This document shows, one piece after another, positions 1 to 8,928 of a stretch of DNA of 43,490 nt. The position numbers were made by a program, and so were the translations under genes. This DNA comes from Bacteroidota bacterium (GTDB lineage: Bacteria > Bacteroidota > Bacteroidia > Chitinophagales > Chitinophagaceae), in contig CANGIZ010000011.1 of the NCBI GenBank assembly GCA_947454025.1, positions 1 through 43,490 on the forward strand, read 5' to 3'. Below the pieces are notes generated by a model that saw only the letters and a list, made by a program, of their open reading frames with translations, searched no databases and was not told where the DNA came from. The number at the start of each line of letters is the position of its first letter. Within the stretch, counting starts at the first letter, position 1.

Positions 1-105
1 AGATTTAGTTACCGCTTCCATAAAAGCGTCTAAAGCTGCGTTAGCTGATGTTTTTGGTAAATCTGCGCTGTCCGCGATGTGTGCGATTAATTCTGCTTTG
101 TTCAT
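1..105 (-). CDS. HU-family DNA-binding protein (5' part only)
   Basis: This is the first 35 codons of a gene that runs off the left edge of the window. The translation starts MNKAELIAHIADSADLPKTS and matches the N-terminal helices of HU/IHF-type nucleoid proteins, which dimerise and bend DNA. The ATG at 105 fits the HU family start exactly, and a TAnnTTTG promoter box lies 32 nt upstream. The DNA-binding beta arms are outside the window, so HU cannot be told apart from a related IHF-like paralogue. Confidence 0.85.
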   Translation of the reverse strand, partial: MNKAELIAHIADSADLPKTSANAALDAFMEAVTKS

Positions 106-137
106 AAATGTGTTTTTTATAGTTTTAAACGATAGAA

Positions 138-145
138 CAAATTTA
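138..145 (-). promoter_or_regulatory. -7 promoter box of the HU gene
   Basis: TAAATTTG on the minus strand is an exact match to the Bacteroidota -7 consensus TAnnTTTG, 32 nt before the HU start codon. No clear -33 TTG is seen at the usual spacing. Confidence 0.5.
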
Positions 146-204
146 TTCGGTTTTGTGAAACGAAAAAATATTTTGGCAACTATTTTTGTTTTTATTTTTC
201 CACT

Positions 205-228
205 AAAACCCTTAAATAGTAAGGTTTT
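205..228. repeat. Hairpin in the HU/DUF4286 intergenic region
   Basis: The arms AAAACCCTTA and TAAGGTTTT surround a five-base loop and form nine pairs with one bulged C. No T-run follows on either strand, so it is not an obvious terminator. The rest of 106-365 holds the HU promoter and AT-rich sequence with no gene that I can see. Confidence 0.3.
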
Positions 229-320
229 CCCGTCAAAATAGGGGAAATTATTTTAAATCATTTTTTAATAAAAACCGCTGAAAGCCTTTGTGGCATTGTG
301 TTTTAAAAAATAAAATGCTG

Positions 321-344
321 AAAACTAGGCCTATGGCGTGTTTT
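321..344 (-). terminator. Possible weak terminator after the DUF4286 gene
   Basis: On the minus strand, AAAAC and GTTTT arms enclose an inner GCC/GGC stem, and T-rich DNA follows about 10 nt later. It lies just past the stop of the leftward xth-DUF4286 transcript. The stem is interrupted, so this is only a candidate. Confidence 0.3.
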
Positions 345-365
345 AGCCCATTAAACTATCCACAA

Positions 366-668
366 TCAATTCACAATTCGCATGGTAGTAATAAAGTGAA
401 AACATTGATCTCCCCAGGTGTTTAAGAGCTCATTCATAATATCATGAGATAAGGTTTCCTGGTATTGGGTAAGCTTTTCAGGAGAGGAGGAGAATAGTTG
501 AAGTGTATAAGTGGGTGCCTGATCTTCGGCAATATCAAGTTCATAAAATTTATGATCAGTAAAACAAGCAGTTGCTTGTATCATAGGAATGAACTTTTGC
601 TTCATCCACGGTAACCATTGACCCTGAAGGGTTGGCGCAATTTGAAAACTGATATTATATACTTGCAT
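366..668 (-). CDS. DUF4286 family protein
   Basis: A 100-residue cytosolic protein without a signal peptide or membrane segment. Its opening (MQVYNISFQIAP) and the pattern of an antibody-size alpha/beta fold resemble DUF4286, a small family largely confined to Bacteroidota and of unknown biochemical role. It follows the exonuclease III gene by 16 nt on the same strand and is probably cotranscribed with it. Nothing catalytic is evident. I am fairly sure of the family and make no claim about function. Confidence 0.7.
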   Translation of the reverse strand: MQVYNISFQIAPTLQGQWLPWMKQKFIPMIQATACFTDHKFYELDIAEDQAPTYTLQLFSSSPEKLTQYQETLSHDIMNELLNTWGDQCFHFITTMRIVN

Positions 669-684
669 ATACTTAATTGAATAA

Positions 685-1455
685 TTAATTTTTTAACTCT
701 AAAACAATCGGGCAATGATCGCTATGTTTTACCAAAGGCAGAATACTCGCTGATTGAATTGATTTTTCTAAAGCAGGTGTGGTACATAAATAATCAATTC
801 TCCAACCCTTGTTATTTAAGCGTACCGACGGGAAACGCTGACTCCACCAGGAATAAGCGCCAACTGCAGTTGGATTTTTATGTCTAAAACTATCAATCCA
901 ACCTTCTGCTAATAATTGATCCATCCACGCTTTTTCTTCAGGTAAAAATCCAGATGATTTTTTATTGCCTTTGGGGTCATGAATATCTATATCGGTATGT
1001 GCAATATTATAATCGCCTGCTAGGACTATTTTAGGTCTTTCTTTTTTTAATAATTGTATCCATTCAAAAAATTCTTTCAACCATTGGTATTTATAAGTTT
1101 GTCTTTCATCTCCACTTGTTCCTGATGGAAAGTAGGCGTTGATGATGGTAAGATCGCCAATATCAACACGAATCACACGACCTTCAAAGTCACTCATTTC
1201 ATGGCCCGTGCCATATATTACTTGAGTTGGTTTTTTCTTGCTAAATACCGCAACACCACTATACCCTTTTTTTTGAGCAGGATACCATGCTACATGGTAA
1301 CCGAGTTCGGTAAACAGCGACAGATCAATATCCTCTGGAGTTGCTTTGGTTTCTTGAACACAAAACACATCTACCGGATACGCTGTTAACCAGTCGATTA
1401 ATCCTTTTTTGATAGCAGCACGAATGCCATTTACATTATAACTTACAATCCTCAT
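685..1455 (-). CDS. xth: Exodeoxyribonuclease III (AP endonuclease)
   Basis: A 256-residue exonuclease III of the EEP superfamily, which cuts DNA 5' of abasic sites and removes 3' blocking groups in base-excision repair. The motifs are in the usual order: MRIVSYNVNGIRAA at the N-terminus, the metal-binding Gln-Glu-Thr near residue 35, GDYNIAH near 147, the WWSQRF segment, RIDY, and the catalytic HSDHCP near the C-terminus. The length is normal for the family. It lies 9 nt after the stop of an exported protein gene and is followed by DUF4286, which suggests a three-gene leftward operon. Confidence 0.95.
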   Translation of the reverse strand: MRIVSYNVNGIRAAIKKGLIDWLTAYPVDVFCVQETKATPEDIDLSLFTELGYHVAWYPAQKKGYSGVAVFSKKKPTQVIYGTGHEMSDFEGRVIRVDIGDLTIINAYFPSGTSGDERQTYKYQWLKEFFEWIQLLKKERPKIVLAGDYNIAHTDIDIHDPKGNKKSSGFLPEEKAWMDQLLAEGWIDSFRHKNPTAVGAYSWWSQRFPSVRLNNKGWRIDYLCTTPALEKSIQSASILPLVKHSDHCPIVLELKN

Positions 1456-1464
1456 GCTTAAAAA

Positions 1465-2829
1465 TTAATTTGGGCTTTGAAATATTTCACTATAAGCCAT
1501 CAATAATAATAAATTTTTGAAACTGTCCTGTATAACTGGTTGCCTATTTTCGGTAGGTGCCATGAACATTTGATGGGGTTTAATTTTTCCTTCCACCACC
1601 ATAATTATTTGATCATCAACAATGATTGTTCTTTGTTTTTGCGGCAAGCTAAATTGAATTTTAAAACTATGTCCATAAGCGGCACCTTCAATCACGTTTG
1701 CATGTACAATTGGAGAAGCGCCATAATGCGTACCCAAGTTAAATTGCTTAGTTGAATCATACCCATTATAAATAATATCAGGGAAATAGGTCTTATTTTT
1801 TTCAACAACCATTTCTTTTATTTTGAAAAAACCAATACTGTCTTTTCCTTCAAAAATAATTGGGGTGATTTCGGGAAGAAACAACAGGTTTTCTTCGGGA
1901 TTAAATTCTAGGTAAGCGTTTAAGGTAAAATCTTTATTTTCATGCACATCCCTTAATTGCTGGGTAACTTGATAGTATTCCTTAGCATTAAAGTTGCTCC
2001 TGTTTTTTTTAATGGTTGCTACCACTTGTTTAAAAGGATAGTTGTCGGCTTTGTTTTTTAAATCTATTTTGTTCAATACCGCAGGAGGCAATCTTAATAA
2101 TTGTAATCCGTGTTTATTGACATAGCTTATAAATTGTTTGCTGGTGTCAAATAATGTGCGGGGCTGATTATGAAGCAGCGGCATCCAATAATTGTCTGTA
2201 GCATAAGCTGCAGGTACTTTAGCTTCGATATAATCCATATTGGACATACTAGGATGTAAAAATCCAACACCTTTTGTGATGGCCTGAAATAAATTCACCG
2301 GCGTGGTTGCACTGGTTATGATTGGATAACCCATTCCCAATGCTTGAACTGGCATAATGCCAACGAGTAAGGTTTTTTGAAATACGCGTTCCTGTTTTTG
2401 GTTTAAAATGGTACAGGATAAAAACCAAACGGAATGGATGCTGTCTTTTTTTTCATCGGGAATGTCTATTAGTTTATTTTGGTAAGCAATGATTGGGTCC
2501 ATTTCATATAACTCCAAATAAGCATGCGTAGGAATGGCTCTTGATTTGGACCAATCGATCGTAATTTTTCCTAATTGACTTTGCTTGCTTAATTCTATTC
2601 TTTGGGTTGGATAACTTAAGTCTCTTTGTACATTTAATTTTGCAAAAATGCCAGTGTCTAATGCATTTAATAAAGTCGAAATATCAGTGGGTAAATGCCA
2701 ATAGTTTGCAGTAGGATGTAAGGATGAATACACTTGTATTTGCTCCAGGGCCAATTTTGTTTGTCCAAAACTGCTGCTGAAAATCCATGGAAGGATGCAC
2801 GCAAAAAATATTTTTAATTTTAGTTTCAT
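1465..2829 (-). CDS. Exported protein of unknown function
   Basis: A 454-residue protein that I do not recognise. The start at 2829 gives a clean signal peptide (MKLKLKIFFACILPWIFSSSFG, cleavage near the Gln after it). The frame stays open further upstream, but the TAAATTTG box at 2847-2854 lies 17 nt before this ATG, so a longer start would be inside or above the promoter. The mature part is rich in beta-strand-like sequence, lacks other membrane segments and has no catalytic motif that I can name. It probably sits in the periplasm or outer membrane. It heads the transcript continuing into xth. Confidence 0.75.
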   Translation of the reverse strand: MKLKLKIFFACILPWIFSSSFGQTKLALEQIQVYSSLHPTANYWHLPTDISTLLNALDTGIFAKLNVQRDLSYPTQRIELSKQSQLGKITIDWSKSRAIPTHAYLELYEMDPIIAYQNKLIDIPDEKKDSIHSVWFLSCTILNQKQERVFQKTLLVGIMPVQALGMGYPIITSATTPVNLFQAITKGVGFLHPSMSNMDYIEAKVPAAYATDNYWMPLLHNQPRTLFDTSKQFISYVNKHGLQLLRLPPAVLNKIDLKNKADNYPFKQVVATIKKNRSNFNAKEYYQVTQQLRDVHENKDFTLNAYLEFNPEENLLFLPEITPIIFEGKDSIGFFKIKEMVVEKNKTYFPDIIYNGYDSTKQFNLGTHYGASPIVHANVIEGAAYGHSFKIQFSLPQKQRTIIVDDQIIMVVEGKIKPHQMFMAPTENRQPVIQDSFKNLLLLMAYSEIFQSPN

Positions 2830-2846
2830 TGCTATGATAGACTGTT

Positions 2847-2854
2847 CAAATTTA
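2847..2854 (-). promoter_or_regulatory. -7 promoter box of the exported-protein gene
   Basis: TAAATTTG on the minus strand matches TAnnTTTG exactly and ends 17 nt before the chosen start codon. It decides between the start at 2829 and longer in-frame alternatives. Confidence 0.5.
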
Positions 2855-2926
2855 ACCTTTTTAGTGTACATGGATTGATTATTTATTATAACTTCATTGT
2901 ATTCAGGGAACTTAATTATAGCAAGC

Positions 2927-3679
2927 ATGAGTAGTGAAAACAAAAAGTGGATACCAAGACGGATTATACCAGCAAGTAGTAAAAATTTTAATTTAGAAGG
3001 ACCTAAAACCAGGATCCATGAATTAAAATTTGCATTTGAGATTTTTATACAATTTATTAAAGGATTTAGGACCCTGCACTTTGCTGGCCCCTGTATTACC
3101 GTATTTGGTTCGGCAAGATTTAAGGGAGATCATCCTTACTATCTTAAAGCCATGGAAGTGGGTAAAGGAATAGCAGCACTGGGACTTACTACCATGACAG
3201 GTGGTGGGCCGGGCATTATGGAAGCAGCAAATAGAGGTGCGTTTGAGGTGGGTGGCAAGTCCATTGGGTGTAATATTAAACTGCCTTTTGAACAACAACC
3301 TAATCCTTATACGCAAACTTCTATAACCATTGATTATTTTTTTATTCGAAAAGTATTAATGGTAAAATATTCCTATGGTTTTGTAATTATGCCCGGAGGT
3401 TTTGGTACGATGGATGAGTTTTTTGAAACGCTTACTTTAGCACAAACCAAAGTAATTAATGATTTTCCAATTGTGGTAATGGGCAAGGAATATTACGAGC
3501 CTTTTCACAATTGGATGGATCATATGATTCAGGAAGGGACTATTTCAGAGGAAGATAAAAAGTTTATGTTATTTACCGATAGTGTCGATGAAGCGATTGA
3601 GCATATTTCAAAGTATGTTCGGAAACATTATACCGTTCAACCTCGCAAACGTTTATGGTGGTTGTTTGAAAAAGTATAA
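2927..3679 (+). CDS. LOG-family protein (TIGR00730-like nucleotide phosphoribohydrolase)
   Basis: A 250-residue Rossmann-fold protein of the lysine-decarboxylase-like/LOG family, whose characterised members remove ribose 5-phosphate from nucleoside monophosphates, including cytokinin nucleotides. The signature GGGPGIMEAANRGA is at residues 92-105 and the nucleotide motif PGGFGTMDE at 156-164. The length suits the longer bacterial LOG subgroup. I chose ATG 2927; ATG 2897 would add ten residues not typical of the family. The substrate cannot be read from the sequence. The gene stands alone, convergent with metH across a shared terminator. Confidence 0.85.
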   Translation: MSSENKKWIPRRIIPASSKNFNLEGPKTRIHELKFAFEIFIQFIKGFRTLHFAGPCITVFGSARFKGDHPYYLKAMEVGKGIAALGLTTMTGGGPGIMEAANRGAFEVGGKSIGCNIKLPFEQQPNPYTQTSITIDYFFIRKVLMVKYSYGFVIMPGGFGTMDEFFETLTLAQTKVINDFPIVVMGKEYYEPFHNWMDHMIQEGTISEEDKKFMLFTDSVDEAIEHISKYVRKHYTVQPRKRLWWLFEKV

Positions 3680-3683
3680 CCAT

Positions 3684-3717
3684 AAAAAAAGGGCGCTTAT
3701 TTCAGCGCCCTTTTTTG
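3684..3717. terminator. Bidirectional terminator between the LOG gene and metH
   Basis: GGGCGC and GCGCCC arms enclose an eight-base loop, with seven A before and six T after. It is symmetrical, so it can end both the plus-strand LOG transcript and the minus-strand metH transcript. Confidence 0.9.
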
Positions 3718-3730
3718 TAACTAATTAAAA

Positions 3731-6463
3731 TTATTCAATAACGGGTTGTAACCATCTTGTAATATATTCCAGGGATTGTTCCTTACGTTTAGCATAGTCT
3801 TCCACTTGATCCTGTTGAATTTTACCTAACCCAAAATACTGACTCTGTGGGTTGGCAAAATACCAGCCACATACACTCGATGCGGGATACATTGCTAAAC
3901 TTTCAGTTAAAGTAATACCTGTATGTTTTTCGGCGTCTAATAAATTAAACAAAGTATATTTTTCAGTATGATCGGGACATGCTGGGTAGCCTGGTGCAGG
4001 ACGAATACCGGTATAATTTTCTTTGATCAGTTCTTCATTGCCCAATAGTTCGTCTTTTGCATAACCCCAATATGCTTTACGCGTTGTTGCATGCAAATAT
4101 TCTGCGAAAGCTTCGGCCAAACGATCGGCTAATGCTTGTAAAATAATTTTATTATAATCATCGTGATTGGCCTCGAATGCTTTGATGTGTTTTTCAATTC
4201 CATGAATGGTAACAGCAAAAGCACCTAAATAATCTTTTTTATTTTCGGAAGTAGGGCAGATAAAGTCAGCTAAAGAAAAATTAGGTTGACCAGCTGCTTT
4301 TTTAGCTTGTTGTCTTAGGAAATGTAATTGTGTTTTTTCTGCACCATTGTTTATGATTACATCGTCACCATTACTACTTGCTTCCCAAAAACCCACTGCT
4401 CCTTTTGCAGTTAACCATTTTTCTTTAATAATGGTTTGTAATAAAGTATTGGCATCCTCATATAATTTACTAGCAACTTCACCCACTTTTTCGTCGGTTA
4501 AGATGGCTGGGAAATTGCCGTGCAATTCCCAAGCAATAAAGAAAGGTTTCCAGTCGATATAATCAACAAGAATAGATAAGTCATTTATTTCAATGGCTTT
4601 ATTTCCAGTGAAACTTGGCGTTGTTGTTTCAAATTTATTCCAATCAATCTGCATTTTATTTTTTAATGCTTCTTCATAAGGGATGGATTGTTTTACCGTT
4701 TTCTTATTATCGAAATCTGTTTTTAATTGAACATATTCTTTTTGTAAGTTCTGTAAGAAAGCTGGTTTTTGTTCTTTGTTTAAAAGTGCGCCAGCTACGG
4801 TAACACTTCGTGAAGCATCTAACACATGTATAACGCCATCGCCATATTCTGGTGCTATTTTAACAGCCGTATGCATGCGAGAGGTAGTGGCACCACCAAT
4901 CATTAATGGGATATGCATATCGCGGCGTTTCATTTCCTTAGCAATATGTACCATCTCGTCTAGTGAAGGGGTAATTAATCCACTCAATCCAATAATGTCT
5001 ACATCATGTTTAATGGCTTCTGCTAAAATTTTATCCGCTGGCACCATCACACCAATATCAATAATTTCATAACCATTACAACCTAAAACAACACCCACAA
5101 TATTTTTTCCAATATCGTGTACGTCTCCTTTTACAGTAGCTAATAATATTTTTGCAGGCCCCTTGCTTTGTCCATTTGGATCGGCACTTGCTAATTTTAA
5201 TCTTTCTTTTTCTGCTTCAATATAAGGGGTTAATACCGCCACACTTTTTTTCATTACACGTGCACTTTTCACTACCTGTGGCAAAAACATTTTACCTGCT
5301 CCAAACAAGTCACCTACTTGATTCATGCCGGCCATTAAAGGGCCTTCAATTACTTCAAGCGGTGCACTGTATTTTTGTCGGGCTTCTTCGGTATCCTCGT
5401 CAATAAAATCGGTAATACCATTTATTAACGAATGCGCTAAACGTTTTTCTACCGTGTCATTTCTCCAAGCCAATTTAATTTTGTTGGCTTCTTCCGATGA
5501 TTGTCCTGCGTTCTCTCCACTAGCTTTTATATTATCAGCATATTGGATTAATGCTTCTGTTGCTTGGTTATTGTCGTTGTTCTTATTTAAAATCACATCC
5601 TCGCATAAATTTCTTAATACTGGATCAATTTCGTCATACACAGCCAATTGTCCTGCATTTACAATTCCCATATCCATGCCCGCTTTAATGGCGTGGTATA
5701 AAAACACTGCGTGAATGGCCTCGCGTACTGCTTCATTGCCTCTAAATGAAAAAGAAACGTTGGACACACCACCGCTTACTTTAGCTAAGGGCATTTTTTG
5801 TTTAATCACACGCGTTGCTTCAATAAAGTCAACTGCATAATTATTATGTTCTTCTATACCAGTAGCTACTGCAAAAATGTTGGGATCAAAAATAATATCC
5901 TGTGGATCAAAGCCCACTTGTTCAACTAATATTTTATAGGCGCGTTCGCAAATCTCAATCTTTCTATCTTTTGTATCGGCTTGTCCAACTTCGTCAAAGG
6001 CCATCACAATCACCGCCGCCCCATAGGCTTTACAAATATGTGCTTGTTCAATAAATTTGGCCTCTCCCTCTTTCATCGAAATTGAGTTCACAATACACTT
6101 TCCTTGGACGCATTTTAAACCTGCTTCAATAATCTCAAATTTGGAACTATCAATCATGACTGGAATACGCGCAATATCCGGTTCGCTTTGCAGTAAATTT
6201 AAAAAAGTAGTCATGGCTTTCACCCCTTCTAATAAGGCATCGTCCATGTTAACATCAATTACCTGTGCGCCACTTTCTACTTGTTGACGTGCAACAGATA
6301 ATGCTTCTTCGTATTTATTTTCTTTAATTAAACGGGCGAATTTTTTAGAACCTGTTACATTGGTTCTTTCTCCTACGTTCACAAAATTAGTTTCTGGACG
6401 AATCACTAATGGTTCTAATCCTGCTAATCTTAGGTAAGGCTTGATATGTATTTGATCGCTCAT
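3731..6463 (-). CDS. metH: Methionine synthase, folate/cobalamin/activation subunit
   Basis: A 910-residue protein carrying every MetH module except the homocysteine domain. The pterin-binding domain covers about residues 25-300 ([13 protein letters not shown], then VIDVNMDD). The cobalamin cap and binding domains follow to about 560, with the cobalt-ligand motif [10 protein letters not shown] around 445-455. The reactivation domain follows, with the AdoMet-binding [15 protein letters not shown] near 820. It moves the methyl group from methyltetrahydrofolate via B12 to homocysteine. The ATG at 6463 begins where the pterin domain should begin; the open frame upstream overlaps the partner gene and has no MetH-like sequence. 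It lies 19 nt after that partner, so the two should work as one enzyme. Confidence 0.95.
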   Translation of the reverse strand: MSDQIHIKPYLRLAGLEPLVIRPETNFVNVGERTNVTGSKKFARLIKENKYEEALSVARQQVESGAQVIDVNMDDALLEGVKAMTTFLNLLQSEPDIARIPVMIDSSKFEIIEAGLKCVQGKCIVNSISMKEGEAKFIEQAHICKAYGAAVIVMAFDEVGQADTKDRKIEICERAYKILVEQVGFDPQDIIFDPNIFAVATGIEEHNNYAVDFIEATRVIKQKMPLAKVSGGVSNVSFSFRGNEAVREAIHAVFLYHAIKAGMDMGIVNAGQLAVYDEIDPVLRNLCEDVILNKNNDNNQATEALIQYADNIKASGENAGQSSEEANKIKLAWRNDTVEKRLAHSLINGITDFIDEDTEEARQKYSAPLEVIEGPLMAGMNQVGDLFGAGKMFLPQVVKSARVMKKSVAVLTPYIEAEKERLKLASADPNGQSKGPAKILLATVKGDVHDIGKNIVGVVLGCNGYEIIDIGVMVPADKILAEAIKHDVDIIGLSGLITPSLDEMVHIAKEMKRRDMHIPLMIGGATTSRMHTAVKIAPEYGDGVIHVLDASRSVTVAGALLNKEQKPAFLQNLQKEYVQLKTDFDNKKTVKQSIPYEEALKNKMQIDWNKFETTTPSFTGNKAIEINDLSILVDYIDWKPFFIAWELHGNFPAILTDEKVGEVASKLYEDANTLLQTIIKEKWLTAKGAVGFWEASSNGDDVIINNGAEKTQLHFLRQQAKKAAGQPNFSLADFICPTSENKKDYLGAFAVTIHGIEKHIKAFEANHDDYNKIILQALADRLAEAFAEYLHATTRKAYWGYAKDELLGNEELIKENYTGIRPAPGYPACPDHTEKYTLFNLLDAEKHTGITLTESLAMYPASSVCGWYFANPQSQYFGLGKIQQDQVEDYAKRKEQSLEYITRWLQPVIE

Positions 6464-6482
6464 AATATTGACTCTAGTAAAA

Positions 6483-7496
6483 TTAAATGGTTGCGTCCAC
6501 AATGGGTAGTGGTCTTGGTGATAGGTTGCGTACGTTGTCGGCCATATGTTTAATATGTTCAGGTGTGGTTCCGCAACATCCACCTACAATATTTACAAAT
6601 TGATTTTTTGCCCACTCTTCAATAAAATGTCCTGTTTGATGTGGTGCTTCGTCGTATTGTCCCATTGCATTTGGTAAACCTGCATTAGGATAAGCCGATG
6701 TATAACAAGTTGCGATTTGTGCAAGCTCTTCGATATGTGAACGCATTTCCTGCGCACCCAATGCACAGTTTAATCCTACGCTTAATGGTTTAGCGTGGGC
6801 TACAGATGTATAAAATGCTTCTAAAGTTTGGCCGCTTAAAGTTCTACCAGATGCATCGGTTATAGTACCGCTAATCATAATTGGTAATTCTGGCTTACCT
6901 AATTTTCTGAAAAATTCTTTGATCGCGAAAATCGCTGCTTTAGCATTTAAGGTATCAAAAATAGTTTCTACTAACAATACATCCACTCCACCATCAACCA
7001 ATCCTTTAATTTGTTCGGTATAGGCTGTTACCACTTCATCAAAGGTAACTGCACGGTAGCCAGGATTGTTTACATCGGGAGATAAACTCAATGTTTTATT
7101 TAAAGGTCCTATAGAACCTGCAATATATTTTTCGGTTGTATTGGGATGTTTTGATTTGTATTGATCAATCGCATCACGAACACATTTTGCAGCAGCTACA
7201 TTTAGTTCATAAGCCAATTCCTGCATATCATAATCGGCCATCGCAATGGAAGTACTACTAAAAGTGTTGGTCTCAATAATATCGGCACCAGCTTCTAAGT
7301 ATTGTAAATGAATGCCCGTAATAATCGCAGGTTGTGTTATGCATAACAAATCGTTATTGCCCTTCACATCACAGTGCCAATCGGCAAATCGAGTTCCTCG
7401 ATAATCTTCTTCGGTTAATTTGTGGCGCTGAATCATGGTACCCATGGCACCATCAATTACCAAAATTCTTTTTGTAAGCGTCTCTTGTATTGACAT
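6483..7496 (-). CDS. Methionine synthase, homocysteine-binding subunit
   Basis: A 337-residue homocysteine S-methyltransferase domain equal to the N-terminal module of MetH. It opens with [13 protein letters not shown]. The three zinc-binding cysteines are in GLNCALG (about residue 245) and VGGCCGT (about 307-308). It lacks pterin and cobalamin domains, which are in the next gene. The start at 7496 ([10 protein letters not shown]) aligns with MetH starts. A longer frame exists from a TTG at 7628 but lies inside a structured leader. Together with metH it supplies methionine and regenerates tetrahydrofolate. Confidence 0.92.
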   Translation of the reverse strand: MSIQETLTKRILVIDGAMGTMIQRHKLTEEDYRGTRFADWHCDVKGNNDLLCITQPAIITGIHLQYLEAGADIIETNTFSSTSIAMADYDMQELAYELNVAAAKCVRDAIDQYKSKHPNTTEKYIAGSIGPLNKTLSLSPDVNNPGYRAVTFDEVVTAYTEQIKGLVDGGVDVLLVETIFDTLNAKAAIFAIKEFFRKLGKPELPIMISGTITDASGRTLSGQTLEAFYTSVAHAKPLSVGLNCALGAQEMRSHIEELAQIATCYTSAYPNAGLPNAMGQYDEAPHQTGHFIEEWAKNQFVNIVGGCCGTTPEHIKHMADNVRNLSPRPLPIVDATI

Positions 7497-7514
7497 AAAT
7501 AATTTTTTATGCAA

Positions 7515-7626
7515 CATCCACAAGAAGCGATCAACTAATAATAAAAGGGGGCGATAAATAATGTATCGTTTATTAGTTCTTTTCTCCTTACGGATGGCAG
7601 GTTGAACAATAAACAAATCCACCTGC
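7515..7626 (-). promoter_or_regulatory. Structured 5' leader of the methionine synthase genes
   Basis: A roughly 135-nt untranslated leader lies between the promoter box and the start at 7496. On the minus-strand RNA it can form a hairpin ACCTGC/GCAGGT-type (7621-7626 with 7597-7602). A CATCC/GGATG closing helix (7592-7596 with 7515-7519) can enclose a 9-bp helix AACTAATAA/TTATTAGTT (7570-7578 with 7533-7541) and an inner CGATA/TATCG stem (7564-7568 with 7552-7556). I could not match it to the cobalamin or SAM riboswitch consensus sequences I know. Methionine, SAM or B12 sensing is only an inference from the downstream genes. Confidence 0.45.
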
Positions 7627-7635
7627 AATGCGGTG

Positions 7636-7667
7636 CAAAGTTAGGATTCTATTAGCTTGTAGCCAAA
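7636..7667 (-). promoter_or_regulatory. Promoter of the methionine synthase operon
   Basis: TAACTTTG (7636-7643) matches the -7 box TAnnTTTG, and TTTG (7664-7667) lies 20 nt upstream in the -33 position. This is one of the best complete Bacteroidota promoters in the window, and it implies a leader of about 135 nt. Confidence 0.6.
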
Positions 7668-7697
7668 TTAAGGGCGATACAATATCTCTGGGCTGGC

Positions 7698-8231
7698 TTA
7701 TTGATAAGTAGCTGTAACGTCTACATTAATCTTATCGGCAACCATTTTAATCATAATACCGCCAATTCCAAAGTCTTTTAACGTAACGGTGAATTGTGCA
7801 CTCGCTTTCACGATACCATTTTTAACTTCAATGGTTCCATTGGTTTGAATGGCTTTGTTTACGCCATGTACTTGCATATTGCCAGTTATGGCTACTGGAT
7901 ATTTACCGTCTTTCTTAAAATCAACGGTATTGATATTGGTAATTTGCCCATTAAAAAAGGCACGAGGGAACTTATTGCTTTCAATATATTCTTCATTAAA
8001 ATGTTCTTCCATTTTACCCATGTCAAAATGAAATCCTTTGGCCAACATAATGAAACTCAACTTGCCATTGGGTTCTAAGCGACTCACTGCTTCCTTATTG
8101 GTCGCATCAATATCATGGTCGTCCACTGCAATAAAGCGCACGATTGCAGTTTTAGTTTCCAAAGTCTTTTGTGCAAATATGGAACTACTACTTACGAATA
8201 AGATGACGAAAAGATTAATTACTTGTTTCAT
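7698..8231 (-). CDS. YceI family periplasmic lipid-binding-like protein
   Basis: A 177-residue protein with a signal peptide (MKQVINLFVILFVSSSSIFA, cut near AQ) followed by one YceI domain, a lipocalin-like barrel that in characterised members binds polyisoprenoids in the periplasm. Typical features are the PxAFFNGQIT-like strand, the VTGNMQVHGVNK-like segment and the FTVTLKDFGIG strand near the C-terminus. The length is normal. It has its own promoter box 33 nt upstream and stands alone between recR and the methionine synthase operon. The ligand is unknown. Confidence 0.88.
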   Translation of the reverse strand: MKQVINLFVILFVSSSSIFAQKTLETKTAIVRFIAVDDHDIDATNKEAVSRLEPNGKLSFIMLAKGFHFDMGKMEEHFNEEYIESNKFPRAFFNGQITNINTVDFKKDGKYPVAITGNMQVHGVNKAIQTNGTIEVKNGIVKASAQFTVTLKDFGIGGIMIKMVADKINVDVTATYQ

Positions 8232-8264
8232 ATAAAAGGGTTTAATAATTCAATGTTTAAACAT

Positions 8265-8272
8265 CAAAATTA
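8265..8272 (-). promoter_or_regulatory. -7 promoter box of the YceI gene
   Basis: TAATTTTG on the minus strand fits TAnnTTTG and ends 33 nt before the start codon. No well-spaced -33 element was found. Confidence 0.45.
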
Positions 8273-8292
8273 ATAACTATTTCTCAAATAAC

Positions 8293-8907
8293 CTATTTTA
8301 TGTACTGTTGGATAGGTTGTCGGTTGGAAATACTCTTTCCTAAGGTCATTTCGTCGGCATATTCTAGTTCGCCTCCAAAAGCAATACCACGGGCTATTGT
8401 TGTGATGCTACAAGCATGGCCAGCTAACTTTTTTTGAATATAGTAAATGGTTGTATCTCCTTGAATAGTAGGGTTTAATGCAAAAACAAGTTCAGTTACT
8501 TTGTCTTTATTTACTCGCTCAATTAAAGCTTCAATGGTTAACTGATCGGGTCCAATACCATCCAACGGCGAAATAATACCTCCCAAAACATGATAGGTAC
8601 CATTGTATTGCTGGGTATTTTCAATGGCGATCACATCCCGAATATTTTCAACCACACAAATGGTGTCCTTTTGTCTTCCCGAATTTGCGCATATGGAACA
8701 AATGCTGCCATCGCTGATATTATAGCATTTTTGACAAAATTGAATTTCATTACGCATCTTTTGGAGGGTGTCTCCAAAAAGGGTAGTGACCCCTTTTTCT
8801 TGTTTTAATAAATGCAATACCAATCTTAAGGCGGTCTTTTTACCAATGCCTGGCAACTTAGCAAATTCTGCTACTGCGTTTTCTAATAAGGATGAAGGTA
8901 ATTGCAT
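8293..8907 (-). CDS. recR: Recombination mediator RecR
   Basis: A 204-residue RecR, which works with RecO and RecF to load RecA at gaps. A helix-hairpin-helix is at about residues 15-30 (KLPGIGKKTALRL). A C4 zinc finger follows with cysteines 58, 61, 70 and 73. A TOPRIM domain starts at ICVVENIRDVIAIE, and a C-terminal GGELEYADEMTLGKSI completes the family pattern. It lies 21 nt after the Ig-like lipoprotein gene and downstream of the helicase-nuclease gene. A leftward operon of the three is likely, two of them for DNA repair. Confidence 0.97.
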   Translation of the reverse strand: MQLPSSLLENAVAEFAKLPGIGKKTALRLVLHLLKQEKGVTTLFGDTLQKMRNEIQFCQKCYNISDGSICSICANSGRQKDTICVVENIRDVIAIENTQQYNGTYHVLGGIISPLDGIGPDQLTIEALIERVNKDKVTELVFALNPTIQGDTTIYYIQKKLAGHACSITTIARGIAFGGELEYADEMTLGKSISNRQPIQQYIK

Positions 8908-8928
8908 AATGAATAGGGATATGTAAAA

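Noticed and set aside
6464..6583. N-terminal extension of the metH frame by 40 residues
   Set aside because: It overlaps the partner gene and shows no MetH-like sequence; the domain begins right after the ATG at 6463.
3731..7496. MetH split as a sequencing frameshift or pseudogene
   Set aside because: Both halves have proper starts and stops, complete domains and a short non-coding spacer.
7497..7628. N-terminal extension of the homocysteine-methyltransferase frame from a TTG
   Set aside because: It starts next to the promoter, lies in the structured leader, and the family start is at 7496.
7497..7635. Known SAM or cobalamin riboswitch before the methionine synthase genes
   Set aside because: The conserved boxes of SAM-I, SAM-II and cobalamin riboswitches as I know them are not present, so only an unassigned structured leader is reported.
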